Source of the DNA: Plasmodiophora brassicae
Lineage: Eukaryota; Endomyxa; Phytomyxea; Plasmodiophorida; Plasmodiophoridae
Assembly: GCA_039704465.1 (NCBI GenBank)
Contig: JASFAU010000007.1
Location: 124,001 to 188,000 of the forward strand
Length of the DNA stretch: 64,000 nucleotides
Reading direction: 5' to 3'
Shown: positions 44,709 through 54,478 of the stretch, piece after piece
How the letters are laid out: every line of letters begins with the position of its first letter
How positions within the stretch are numbered: position 1 is the stretch's first letter
Program-made: the position numbers and the translations under genes
The notes under the pieces: generated by a model
The model's database searches: none
What the model was told of the DNA's origin: nothing
Seen by the model: only the letters and a program-made list of their open reading frames with translations

Positions 44709-45209
44709 ATGCCGCGATGCTTTATCGGGTTTCTGCCGCGCAGCGATGTCGAGCGGTGCGTCGCCGGCGGGTTCGCCATGTACCACCGGATCGTGTCGCT
44801 GCGGCGCATTGTGAAGGGATCGTGGCTCATGTACTACTCATCGCGGGTCGGCCCGGTAGGGACGGACTGGGTGCGATCGTTCACGGCCGTCGGCAAGGTC
44901 ACGAGCCCAACCCCGTACGAGATCGAGAACGTCGCCGAGCTCGACGCCGTCAAAGGCCGCCCCGCCAAATTCCGCATCAACGTCAACTATGTCGATTGTC
45001 GGCCGATCCCGGCCCGATCCATCGTCCGTGACATCGGGTTCGTCCCGGAGAGCGAACGCGCGCACCTCAGCGAATACCTGCGCCCGCCCCGGTATGGGTT
45101 TCTCGAGATCACCCGCGACGACTTCGCCAGTATCGCCAGACACATGCAGGCGGACCTGAAGCAAGCGATCCCGCCCCCATCCATCGACCCCGCATCCGAA
45201 TTTCAATGA
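44709..45209 (+). CDS. EVE-domain protein (UPF0310-like)
   Basis: An intronless 166-residue protein made almost wholly of one EVE domain, a PUA-like fold that binds modified bases. MPRCFIGFLPRSDVERCVAGGF opens the fold. RRIVKGSWLMYYSSRVG has the conserved basic and aromatic positions, and FTAVGKVTSPTPYEI follows. The end PPRYGFLEITRDDFASIARHM matches the G-[FY]-x-E-I-x-x-x-D-F close of bacterial UPF0310 proteins. It looks closer to the bacterial stand-alone form than to eukaryotic THYN1, which has a longer N-terminus. Being intronless among intron-rich genes, it may have been acquired by transfer; that is inference. Confidence 0.75.
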   Translation: MPRCFIGFLPRSDVERCVAGGFAMYHRIVSLRRIVKGSWLMYYSSRVGPVGTDWVRSFTAVGKVTSPTPYEIENVAELDAVKGRPAKFRINVNYVDCRPIPARSIVRDIGFVPESERAHLSEYLRPPRYGFLEITRDDFASIARHMQADLKQAIPPPSIDPASEFQ

Positions 45210-45327
45210 ACCAAAAACTGGGCCCACGTTTCGGAAAGTCTTCCACACGTCGTGCTGGTTTGGCCCGGGAACTGGCCCCGGCTTTTGCAGCGCCGGTCGT
45301 TCCATTTCGAACCGGGGGCCCGACGCG

Positions 45328-47662
45328 ATGGCGTGGCGTGCGTTGCTGCTCGGGGCGGATGCCGATGGTGGCATCTCGGTGGTGTCGTGCGACGCTGGCC
45401 AGCCGCCAGATGCGTGGCAGAGGAACCGTTTGAGGGCCGGCGCTCGGTCCCCTGCTGTCACCGGCATGGACGCTGCCGAAACCCGGGTCGTGTCCTGCGA
45501 CGAGGACACGCTGTACGTGCATTCCGTCAAGGAAGACGAACCGTTGTACATGATCCAGGTCCACTAGACGCTGTCCATGGAAATACTGTTTCGTCATACT
45601 GTATGTGTGTGCCAGGCGCCTGGCATTCGATGTGTGGCGTTGGCGCCCAAGTCGGCGCGGTTCGTTTGCGCCGGGTTCAACAACGGAACGGTAAAGGCGT
45701 GGAATGCCAGCAGTGGGCAGCTGGCGTTCACCTTTAAGGATGGCGACGATGCTGTTCGTCACGTCGCGATCAGCAGCGATGATTCGTATGCCTGACGGCT
45801 GGGTGCACAGCGTTGAGTGACAGGTCCCCTCAGGTACGTCGCTTCGGCGAGGTCGACAGGACCGATCGCGGTTCACAGTTTGGTGCATGGGGGCGTGGTC
45901 GGCGAACTGAAAGCCAAAGCGGCTGTATCGTGTCTGTGCTTCTCATCACTGCGCGCCTTTGTACTTTGTGCTACCGACGACGCCGGAAACGTCACTGTTT
46001 ATGACGCCAAGAGCAAACGGACCCTGGCCGCATTCCCCAACTCACATACTGCACCTGCAACGGGGGCGGCATTCTCTCCCACGAACAAGGTAACTCGCTG
46101 ATCCTTCCCAGTTTGTTTGCCTGATACGTGTGCACGTTCAGGAATTCTTGGCAACCTGCGGCCTGGATCGGCGCATACGCTTTTACGATATTTCGAAAGC
46201 ATGTGCACTGCATCCCATTGTAGCGTCTGCCCCGCTGAACACTATTCGATTCGCATCCGAAGGGACCGTTGTTGCTGTAACTACGACGAAAGGCAGTTCC
46301 GCCATCGGTATCTCATTGCCTCACGGCCTAACGTACCCGTACAGGCGAAACTATCGTTTACGATCTACGCTCGACGAATGCGCCGCTGCTGACTGTAAAA
46401 GGCTCGTTCACAAACATTCTTCGTTACGTGCCGTTGCCTCCACCAGAGCAGGTGCAGAACGATATTGCCGCCAAAGAAAAGAATGGTTGCAAACACGTCT
46501 TACTCCTTACAAACGGTTGCGAATCGTGCTGAGTGTATATGTGTACAGAGGCTTCCACTTTCGCTGCGACATCGCTGTTTTCTCCAGTACACAGCGCTTC
46601 TCGTAAACTCGTTCGCTGAGGTCTATCCGTACGCGCATTGATCGCGGTAATGTTGCAGTCGGTAGGTCGGACATCGCCGCCAGTCGTCCCCAGCTGCGGT
46701 CAGCTGGACGGCCATCATCCGGCAAAGTAGGGGACCGCAATCATACTCGGATTCAGCACATCCCTTCTAACTGGAGTTGACAGGATCCATTACGAACCTC
46801 CCCGTCGAGCTTGTTCTCACCTGTTCAGGATCGCGGGTCGCTATCGCAGAGGTTGCGGTTCGATTCCAGCTCGACACCTGTTACAGCACGAACCTCTGTT
46901 CACCTTGACCGTACTGACCGCGACGAAGACGTCCCTTCGGCATTGCCGGAACGACCTGATGAGCGGCCACCACTTCCTGCGTTTGGCAAACCAGTTGCTG
47001 ATGAGATGGATGTCCTATCAAAGAAGGTGCTGGAGCAGATTTCAGTTGAAAACACGTCTTATCCGGAACGACGCGACGAATCCCCTTCGCTTTCTACGGC
47101 TGCCAAATCAGCTGCGGATGAGCTTGAGATCTTATCAAAGAAGGTCCTGGAACAAATTTCATTTGACAACAGCCCTGGGGTCTCGGTGCCACCTTCTTCC
47201 GCCGGCACTGCTTCACCGGTCAAAGGAACCGTAACACAGGAAAGGGGCAAGGTCGCGAGTAGGAATCGGGAAAGTGATGTCCGTCAACATCCAGCTGAAC
47301 CGGGTAATAGCGCTTCCGTGCCAAAAGCCGCCGATGGTCCAGACCGGGGCGTGGCAGGGAACCTTCATACAGAGGTAACACCGATTTGAAGATGTCTGAT
47401 GAGTCGTGTCATCCTTATCTTTACGACAGGTTATCCGGGCGGCACTGGATGAATCCCTGGCTGACGTCCGCGACGACATTCGCAACCTTCACGTCGACAT
47501 GATCAGACAGTTCCACATCCAGCAGGTCGACCTAGCCCGACAGCTGGCGTCTGAGATCGAATGTCTTCGTCACCAGCTTGCCGCGGAACGCGCCGAGAAC
47601 ACGAAGCTCAGGGCGCATATTCAGCGGTTCGGGTTGCCCCCAGACCGGGGCGTAGCACCCTG
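45328..47662 (+). CDS. NEDD1: NEDD1 homologue, gamma-tubulin ring complex recruiting WD40 protein
   Basis: Targets gamma-tubulin complexes to centrosomes, basal bodies and spindles. About eight exons encode WD40 blades: SPAVTGMDAAETRVVSCDED, IRCVALAPKSARFVCAGF, DAVRHVAISSDDSY, AVSCLCFSSLRAFVLC, ATGAAFSPTNK joined to EFLATCGLDRRIRFYD, and TNAPLLTVKGSFTNILRY. A linker follows, then a GTAACA intron near 47376-47430. This joins HTE to VIRAALDESLADVRDDIRNL and IRQFHIQQVDLARQL, matching NEDD1's C-terminal gamma-tubulin-binding helix. The linker contains a tandem duplication of about 40 residues: PERPDERPPLP...DVLSKKVLEQISVEN, then PERRDESPSLS...EILSKKVLEQISFDN. Some inner exon ends (46330-46810) are not fixed. 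Confidence 0.75.
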
Positions 47663-48182
47663 ACGCCGCCGAAAGAACGCATCCTTGTAGTTAATGAATA
47701 TCCAGGCCAGTTATCCTGAATGCTCCGCCCATAGGGCAATCGTAGAGCCAAATCGAGGTTCGCAATTTGTCAAGTGGGGTCGTCGGTTGCCGGTGGGAGG
47801 GCATGGCGTGGACGCCGGAGCAGGTGCGTTGGCTACGAGTCACGTGCTATACCTGGTGCGTGCATGCCCTCCATGGGCCGACCTGCGATGTGCATTGTGA
47901 ACCCAGTGGAGACATAGGCCCGCTATTCTCATGTCATCGTACATCCTCTACCGACGGTTTTACACTGAGGCAGGGCGCGACAGATGGGTGCGTCTGGCTT
48001 TACGTTGATGAGTCTGGAAGGGTCTAAGCTCGACCATTAGGCCCGTTATGAAGAGCTACGGCGAGAGCAGAACGAACGTCGAGCACAACAGGAGGAAGAA
48101 TCGCCATGATGTCGTCATACACTGGTGGACATTATTATACCAGGATCGTTGGATTGTACCACTGCGGCTAGGCTAGTCGCTG
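47663..48182. other. Intergenic region, nothing recognised
   Basis: About 520 bases between NEDD1 and the DRC8-like gene. The short frames are not supported by composition or splice logic, and I see no repeat or structured RNA. Confidence 0.4.
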
Positions 48183-48865
48183 ATGTCGTCCGCTGACGCT
48201 CCAGAAGTTGAGACGGTCGCGGCGCCGGAACCCGTCGCTGATCCCGATGTCTCAATCAAGCAGGCAATCAAGGACGCGTTTGACCTGTTTGACCGTGATG
48301 GCAAGGGCATTATTGTCAAAGAGTACGGGGCGTCCAACGTCGTCCATACGGTCATGATGCTGATAGGATCTGCAGGGAGGTCGGGACCATCATGAGATAT
48401 ATGGGCGCGTATCCTACGGAAGAAGAGCTTGTCATGCAGATCCTGCCGCGCATTCGCGAGGACGAGGACTCCCATTTCATCAAGTATGACCGTTTCGAAA
48501 CGATGATGGTCGACGTTATCAAGAACCGTGACTTCGAGCCCGACCTCGAGGACATTGTCCTGCAGGCTTTCAAGGTCATCGATCACGAACGTAAAGGATT
48601 CGTCAGCGACTACCGGTACGGGTATCTCGTTTCGCGGCGGGCAGACGGTGCGTCCTGATAGGCTTGCGCGCCCAGCATGATCCAGCTGCTATCGTCGAAC
48701 GAGTACAAATTTCGCCAGAAGGAGTTGGAGCAGTTCCTGAAGGTCGCCAAGGATGACAATAACGACAAGATCTACTACGAGGACTACGTTGCCATACTCG
48801 CCAAGGACCTTGAGGAGATCCGTGAACAGTCGAAGCAACTGTCGTCTAGTAACCCAGTCCTGTAG
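48183..48865 (+). CDS. EF-hand protein of the DRC8/EFCAB2 type
   Basis: Calmodulin-like protein of the nexin-dynein regulatory complex in motile axonemes. Exon 1 has IKQAIKDAFDLFDRDGKGII. An intron (GTACGG donor, ATCTGCAG acceptor, about 48323-48380) continues VKE-EVGTIMRYMGAYPTEEEL. The next exon gives HFIKYDRFETMMVDVIKN and LQAFKVIDHERKGFVSDYR. A third intron precedes YKFRQKELEQFLKVAKDDNN and IYYEDYVAILAKD. The EVGTIMR-x-[LM]-G-x-x-PTE-x-EL block and the degenerate loops are characteristic of EFCAB2 rather than calmodulin or centrin. An acidic Ala/Pro-rich leader precedes the first EF hand. Confidence 0.75.
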
Positions 48866-48975
48866 CAACAGGACGCGTCAAACGAGCGCTCTCCTTGTAC
48901 AACGTACACTGAGGAAGAAATGTATAATATGTCTATCTGGATGGGTCACGATTAGGCTGCCCAACAGGATGGACG

Positions 48976-50263
48976 TCAGGACTTTCCAGAAACGATGCTC
49001 GCCACGTAGTCCTTGATGCGGGCCTTGATGCTGGACAGGGCGGCGTGCATAGCAGCGAAGTCGGCCTTCAACGCGTCCGATTCCGGTTTCACCTTGGCGT
49101 ACAGTCGGCGGACGTCATTCTGCAAGCGCTGCCGCTCCCTGGCAGACGCGGCATCGTCAAGCTGACGGGACAGATCGGCGAACTGCTCGGCAATCTGCTT
49201 GAGACGCGTGTCCACCTCCTCGTACTTCACGTAGTCCCGCTCGAAGCGATCTCTGAGAGCCAGGTATTCGTCATGTGATGCGATCGGCCCGTCGGTCACC
49301 TCAGGCGTCGCCGCGTTCCCGGACGATGAGGTGGGTACAGGCAGGCCAGCACCGGTCAACGTTTCTGCAACACGTTGCCGTTCCTCATCGGTATAAGGCC
49401 ATTTGTCCAGCGACACGACTTGCAGGTACTCCTCTTTCAGGTGATACTTGCCTGGAATCTCGTACCGCGCAACGACTTTCAGTATGGGCATCAGTGATTT
49501 CGTGGCGTGCCCAAGCCGCTTGCTGATGCTCATAGCGGATAGGGGACTGATGGCTAGCAGGTGAATGACCTGGTCCTTGATGCTCAGGTCGGTGTTCGCT
49601 GACGTAGGCGATGGTCGTTGTGGCTTGGCTGTCCGTTTCGAGGTCGATGACAAACGCAGGGGATCCGGTACAGATCTCGGCGTCGGCGTCAACCTGTTTG
49701 TGGCCGACAGCCTGCCTGGCGACGAAATTGTTGGTTTCGAGATCAGAGGGGACTGAGATTGCTTCCTCAACGCGCTCGTTGACGACAGGTCGACCGACGC
49801 CTCCCGTGCCCGTTTCTTCGTCGTTGCCGTTGTCGATGTCGTCACTGTTGACCTCGATGGCTTCGGACTCGCCATCGTACTGCCCGCGTCCCGTTGCACG
49901 ATCAGCTTCTGGTGGATGCTGCCGATCGCCTGCAGCTGGTTCTGCTTCGCGTTCGACACCTCAAACACATCGCACAGCTACCAGGGGCAACTCTAGTCAG
50001 TCGTTGGAATGTCGACAAACGGGGCAGCACACTGCACATACATTTGAATCCTCAGAGAACGCGTTCAGTCTGTGCTGTTGTTCGCCAACGGTGAGTACGC
50101 CATCGCGCAGGCAAATGGAAACGGGCGTCTTGGGGTTGGACTGCAGGAGGGCAACGATATCGGGTGTGAGGCGGATGGTGAGGCAGTGCGCCGAGCGCCC
50201 CGTCCGTCGCGGCACGAGCGCGAAGCAGGCCCCGTCCGCATCAGCGATCGCCACTGTCGCCAT
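48976..50263 (-). CDS. RNA polymerase II elongation factor ELL
   Basis: Nuclear factor that suppresses transient pausing of RNA polymerase II. Exon 1 starts MATVAIADADGACFALVPRR with LTIRLTPDIVALLQS. An intron near 50048-49985 joins SEDSN to the exon carrying CDVFEVSNAKQNQLQAIG and HQKLIVQRDAGSTMAS. A Ser/Thr/Lys-rich linker follows, then a winged-helix region (IKDQVIHLLAISPLSAMSIS, YHLKEEYLQVVSLDKWPY). The C-terminal coiled coil (ALRDRFERDYVKYEEVDTRL, VKPESDALKADFAAMHAAL) is the occludin homology domain shared by ELL proteins. Domain order and length fit ELL closely. Confidence 0.8.
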
Positions 50264-50528
50264 TCACGGCCACGCCGTCTCCCGTGCCGTGCGTACTACT
50301 GCTGCGCTGGCCGCTACCCTACCTGTACCTCCTAAGCCTGAACCCGATCGCGCCCGGGGATCGATATCCAAACTGACTTGATTCGTTTGTCGACAGCAGC
50401 GTGGGAGGCGCTCTGGTTTTGTCCCCTGTCGAACCACGCCATGAATGGTACCGCCGACCCCAACAACACAGCTGGCAGCCCCCGCTGTCACGACTCGTGT
50501 ATTGTACAGGTCGCATTAGGTGAGTGAG

Positions 50529-51014
50529 ATGGCCGCACAGGCGAAAACCGTCTCTGACTGCTCCTGGATCAATTCACAGAAGCCCGGTAAGCGGTCGGCA
50601 AAGCTGTTCGAGCGAGAGCGAGGTCAGCGTTCAAACGATTGCCGCACCCGTAGGCCACGGCCAGCCCGACCAGCTCGAATTCAACCCGAAGGCGAAGAAG
50701 ATACGGGCGTTGGTTTCCACCAAGCGCACCTCGGCGCTTGCCGACAGGGCAAGGTGCCTACTCGGTCCAGAACGAGCTCTGGACGTCCATTCCTCCCGGA
50801 GAGAAGGCGGGTCGCATGGCGATCCCGAAGTCCAGATGAAGCGGCCTGCAAGGTCCTCTGGGAGGCGAACTTGGAGACCGTCACCCATTGGAAGTTCTGG
50901 GGTACCTGTCAAGTTCAGCGTGGCCGACATCGCGATGCAAATTAACTGGATCGGCTTGGCAGCGCAGGGTTCGTCGCGCCGTCCTTTGCTCCGTGCCAGA
51001 GCCGTTGTCGCGTG
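50529..51014 (+). CDS. Possible small spliced gene, unrecognised
   Basis: Divergent from ELL with about 265 bases between starts. MAAQAKTVSDCSWINSQKPG can be joined, through a GTAAGC...CACCCGTAG intron near 50589-50655, to HGQPDQLEFNPKAKKIRALV. Further segments (YSVQNELWTSIPPGEKAGRM, LWEANLETVTHWKFWG, VPVKFSVADIAMQINWIGL) lie in different frames and would need more introns. Two of them read like conserved enzyme sequence, but I cannot name a family, and the gene model is weak. Confidence 0.3.
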
Positions 51015-51559
51015 AGCATTTAAGTTTCTGGCAATACCCGGCAGCGTCGACCAGTTCTTTTCGTAGGCCAACACGAACCGCCCAGGAAACACCATCACAG
51101 CCACCTAAACAACAACACCGACACTAACACTACCAGCAAGAACGACAACGAGAACGACAATAACAAACACGTACGGGCACTCGGGGAAAGTACGTTGCCG
51201 CAGTACGTAGGAGAACAAGATCGTTCCAGCAGTCGAGTTTATCGAGAAAGGGCGGAACTGCACCACAGATCCGCAGCTGAAATGATCACCTTGATGATAA
51301 TGACCCTGAGTGAACGGGCGGCCAGTGCTAGGTACGTACGCGGACGCAGACCGTGGCACAGTCGAACACGTCGGAGTTGGATAGATGGTCTCCTGCAGGC
51401 TAGAAGCGTCGCGTGGCTTGGGGGTTCCATGGAGCTCAGTGTTCTCGGGGGAAGACATTGGCGAGCGACGGCGTCTGGACGATGGCGCTCAGCGCCGGGC
51501 AGCCGCCGCGGCCGCGCGACGCCCGCGCTTTGCGTCTCGAGATTGCTCGTCGAGTTCTT
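51015..51559. other. Intergenic region at the left edge of the fold-back nest
   Basis: Contains an A/C-rich tract with AACAACAAC and AACGAC runs at about 51108-51170. A minus-strand Glu-rich frame (AEEVDLDEEEAEIHVLRDDL) runs from about 51690 into the left arm of the first inverted repeat. No other gene recognised. Confidence 0.35.
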
Positions 51560-51827
51560 GACCAGCAGCTTCAGCTAGTTGCTCAGCACGGTGATCCAAC
51601 ACGCACAGGTCATCGCGGAGAACGTGGATCTCGGCCTCCTCCTCATCAAGATCAACTTCCTCGGCTTGTACATATAGTGCCCCGAGGCGCTCCTCGAAGT
51701 CTTATGTCCCCAATTGGTTCTCAATGAAGATACGGACATATGGCTAAACAAGGCCGAGATCCATGTTCTCCGCGATGACCTTACGTGTTGGATCAACGTG
51801 CTGAGCAACTAGCTGAAGCTGCTGGTC
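51560..51827. repeat. Inverted repeat A (77-bp arms, 115-bp spacer)
   Basis: The left arm 51560-51636 (starting GACCAGCAGCTTCAG) is the near-perfect reverse complement of the right arm 51752-51827 (ending CTGAAGCTGCTGGTC). Only a few mismatches are present. Both arms can be read as EIHVLRDDL...AEQLAEAAG on opposite strands, so a coding fragment was duplicated in inverted orientation. Confidence 0.85.
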
Positions 51828-51963
51828 GATGCGCCAGCACGCGCGTCGTCATCGGTGCAGCTGAAGGCTCAGCGGCGCCCTCCTCATCTTCTCGTTGCAA
51901 CCACTTGCCGCCCAGCGATGGCATGGCCCGAGACTGAGGCGCCTGTGTGAAAAGCTCGAAAAC

Positions 51964-52157
51964 AACCCCGGAACTATCGCACAGTAATACCATGGGTGCA
52001 GGTCGCAATAGGCGTCGCTACTGGACAGGTCCGGGGGCAGGACAGGGACCAGCGCAAAGTCAACTTGGCGCTGGTCCCTGTCCTGCCCCCGGACCTGTCC
52101 AGTGGCGACGCCTTGCGACCTGCACCCATGGTATTACTGTGCGATAGTTCCGGGGTT
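51964..52157. repeat. Inverted repeat B (92-bp arms, 12-bp loop)
   Basis: The left arm 51964-52055 begins AACCCCGGAACTATCGC and the right arm 52068-52157 ends GCGATAGTTCCGGGGTT. The arms differ by a two-base insertion and about two substitutions. With a 12-base loop this is a nearly perfect giant hairpin. Confidence 0.9.
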
Positions 52158-52272
52158 CCTGTACGCCTAACCGACCAGCACCGCGACAACGATGATGATT
52201 CTGGCAGTGACGACTTCTCGCAAACAACCTGTGATTACCTTCATCAGATCGGTGAGAGGCAGAAACTGGCCG

Positions 52273-52581
52273 CAGACGACGAAGTGGGAGTCGATTCCGA
52301 AGACGGTGATGACGCTGGAGGCAGCGATCGAGAACGTGACGAGTCCTCCAATCGGGGCGCGGTGCAAGGAGGTCACGATCCGGATGAATCTTCGTCAGAC
52401 TCAACTGGCGAGGCGTCTCCCGAGGAAGATTGGCCTGGGTCCGATGACGGCCAAGGCGGCTGCAGTGGCGCCGGGTCGTGACCTCCTTGCATCGCGGCCC
52501 GATTTGCGGACTCATCACGTACTCGATCGCTGGCTCCAGCGTCATCACCGTCTTCGGAATCGACCCCCACTTCGTCGTCTG
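52273..52581. repeat. Inverted repeat C (about 110-bp arms, 88-bp spacer, diverged)
   Basis: The left arm 52273-52383 (CAGACGACGAAGTGGG...) matches the right arm 52472-52581 in reverse (...CCCACTTCGTCGTCTG) with about ten substitutions. Read as protein, both arms give DDEVGVDSEDGDDAG followed by SDR-x-RDES-x-NR on opposite strands, an acidic disordered segment. The divergence argues against a recent assembly artefact. Confidence 0.85.
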
Positions 52582-52710
52582 TCGGCGTCTGACTTTTGAT
52601 TCGTTGCGTAAAAGTTTTCCTACATACGCCATGGTTTTTTGTTGCACGAGCCCGCATTTTCTTGGAGCTGCACTGCTGCAGGCGATCTGACCCGGGCAAA
52701 CAGTTGCGGG

Positions 52711-53920
52711 ATGGGCGGTCGCGGCGGTTACCGACCTGGAGCGGGACGCAAGCCAGGATCAACGAACAAGTCACGAGAGGTCGTCATCCACAGTGCTGTG
52801 CTGGCCTACGAGCATGTAAATATTGTCACTGAAGTGTAACAGGTGGGAATCGCGGCAAGAATGGCAAGAAAGGTGATACCGCATCGCCTATAATGCGGAA
52901 GGTCCTGGACACCATCCTAGAGAACGCCAAGAGCGTCGACAGCTCCATTCTCACACTTCTTCGCTCTGGACAACTTTGGGTCCGTTTTGGTTGAGCGGCC
53001 GTGCGTCAGCGCTGTTCGGGGTCCGGATCGCTTCTACGTCTACGACGTGTTTGTGTGGGATCCGGAGACGAGGCCTCCGATATCCCCATTCATTGTCCTC
53101 ATTGTCAGCAGAGACGGTCTACACGACAGGCCAAGTCTGGTGACTATAATGTCATCCACCATTCGTGGACAGCAGGGTCGACGTGGTGTCGTCACTCGCG
53201 ATTCATGCTACTTCATCGTTGCGCGGACGTACCGCTGCACGCGTCGCAAGGGTAGCAAGGCCCCTTGGTATACTTTCAGTGCTTACCACGAAGGCTTTCT
53301 CGCTCAACTGCCCGAGTTTGTTTGGGTTCAGTTTCCCGCGTTTCTCACGCATTGCAGTGCGGTCGACAATTCGGTTATCGAAGAGATGCGGTCACAGACT
53401 GAACAAGGCGTTTCCATCGAGGGGTATCATCGCATGCTTCTGGAATGACATACTGCCAGGTACTCCCGTTCCCAGATCCAGTGGTTCGGGTCTCTTCAAC
53501 ACTGCACGAAGGGGATTGGGTACGCTTTCACCAGAGAAATGGGTAATTCTCCCCCTCAGTTTTCATCCTTTGCTGACCCCGACCGTTATAAACGGCTTCG
53601 TTCCATCACCTTCGTACCTCAAATACTGTTTGGTGAAATTCCACGGACAGGTACGACCGCTCATGGACTTCTCATGCAGACCGTCAGTGGCCGAATCTTG
53701 AAACTGGGCCATTCCTTCAAGATCCCAAAATTGATTCGTCGTTTCAACGGCGAGAAGCTTGTTGAGGCCCTGTTCACGCGCTGTAACGAGTTCGACGAGC
53801 CGATCGTGGAGATGCTGACGTTCGGGGCCAGCCTTGCCGAGCTGTTGCCAGCATTGCGCGGCTTCATGAAGCGTATTCTATTGAGCGGCTTGCCCGAACC
53901 GTCACTTTTCGTTTCCGACT
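52711..53920 (+). pseudogene. Decayed DNA-transposon transposase (DUF6729-like zinc domain plus RNase H-like core)
   Basis: The N-terminus MGGRGGYRPGAGRKPGS is a basic DNA-binding leader common in mobile-element proteins. Next come VLDTILENAKSVDSSILTLL, RFYVYDVFVWDPETR, a zinc motif IPIHCPHCQQ, and YRCTRRKGSKAPWYTFSAY with HEGFLAQLPEFVWVQFPAFL. Then follow VIEEMRSQTEQGVSIEGYHR, PPQFSSFADPDRYK and a core ILKLGHSFKIPKLIRRFNGE / FTRCNEFDEPIVEML. The last stretch, LPEPSLFVSD, reaches what looks like a catalytic Asp. The frames shift at least twice (near 53070 and 53150), and an in-frame TGA follows RMLLE at 53446-53448. At 53921 the sequence folds back on itself. The family call rests on recalled motif patterns and is moderate. 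Confidence 0.6.
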
Positions 53921-54478
53921 TCAATAGAATACGCTTCATGAAGCCGCGCAATGCTGGCAACAGCTCGGCAAGGCTGGCCCCGAACGTCAGCATCTCCACG
54001 ATCGGCTCGTCGAACTCGTTACAGCGCGTGAACAGGGCCTCAACAAGCTTCTCGCCGTTGAAACGACGAATCAATTTTGGGATCTTGAAGGAATGGCCCA
54101 GTTTCAAGATTCGGCCACTGACGGTCTGCATGAGAAGTCCATGAGCGGTCGTACCTGTCCGTGGAATTTCACCAAACAGTATTTGAGGTACGAAGGTGAT
54201 GGAACGAAGCCGTTTATAACGGTCGGGGTCAGCAAAGGATGAAAACTGAGGGGGAGAATTACCCACTTCTCTGGTGAAAGCGTACCCAATCCCCTTCGTG
54301 CAGTGTTGAAGAGACCCGAACCACTGGATCTGGGAACGGGAGTACCTGGCAGTATGTCATTCCAGAAGCATGCGATGGTACCCCTCAACGGAAACGCCCT
54401 GTTCAGTCAGCGACCGCATCTCCTCGATAACCGAATAATCGACCGCACTGCAATGCGTGAGAAACGCGGGAAACTGAA
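53327..54478. repeat. Inverted repeat D (about 558-bp arms, 36-bp loop)
   Basis: The left arm 53327-53884 and right arm 53921-54478 are reverse complements. The inner 430 or so bases of each arm are essentially identical, giving the same 120-residue reading on both strands. The outer 120 bases carry about ten substitutions. The 36-base loop holds the last transposase codons. Outside the arms the flanks are unrelated. Both arms share the premature TGA, so the copy was already broken before it was inverted. Confidence 0.9.

Noticed and set aside
46804..46876. A tRNA-like arrangement with GTCGAGCT/AGCTCGAC ends and GGTTCGATTCC.
   Set aside because: The T-stem pairs poorly, no convincing anticodon arm forms, and the stretch is read as part of the NEDD1 linker exon.
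51560..54478. Dismissing the inverted repeats wholly as amplification or assembly chimeras.
   Set aside because: Arms of A, B and C and the outer part of D have diverged by substitution and indel, which a fold-back sequencing artefact would not produce. The identical core of D still needs long-read support.
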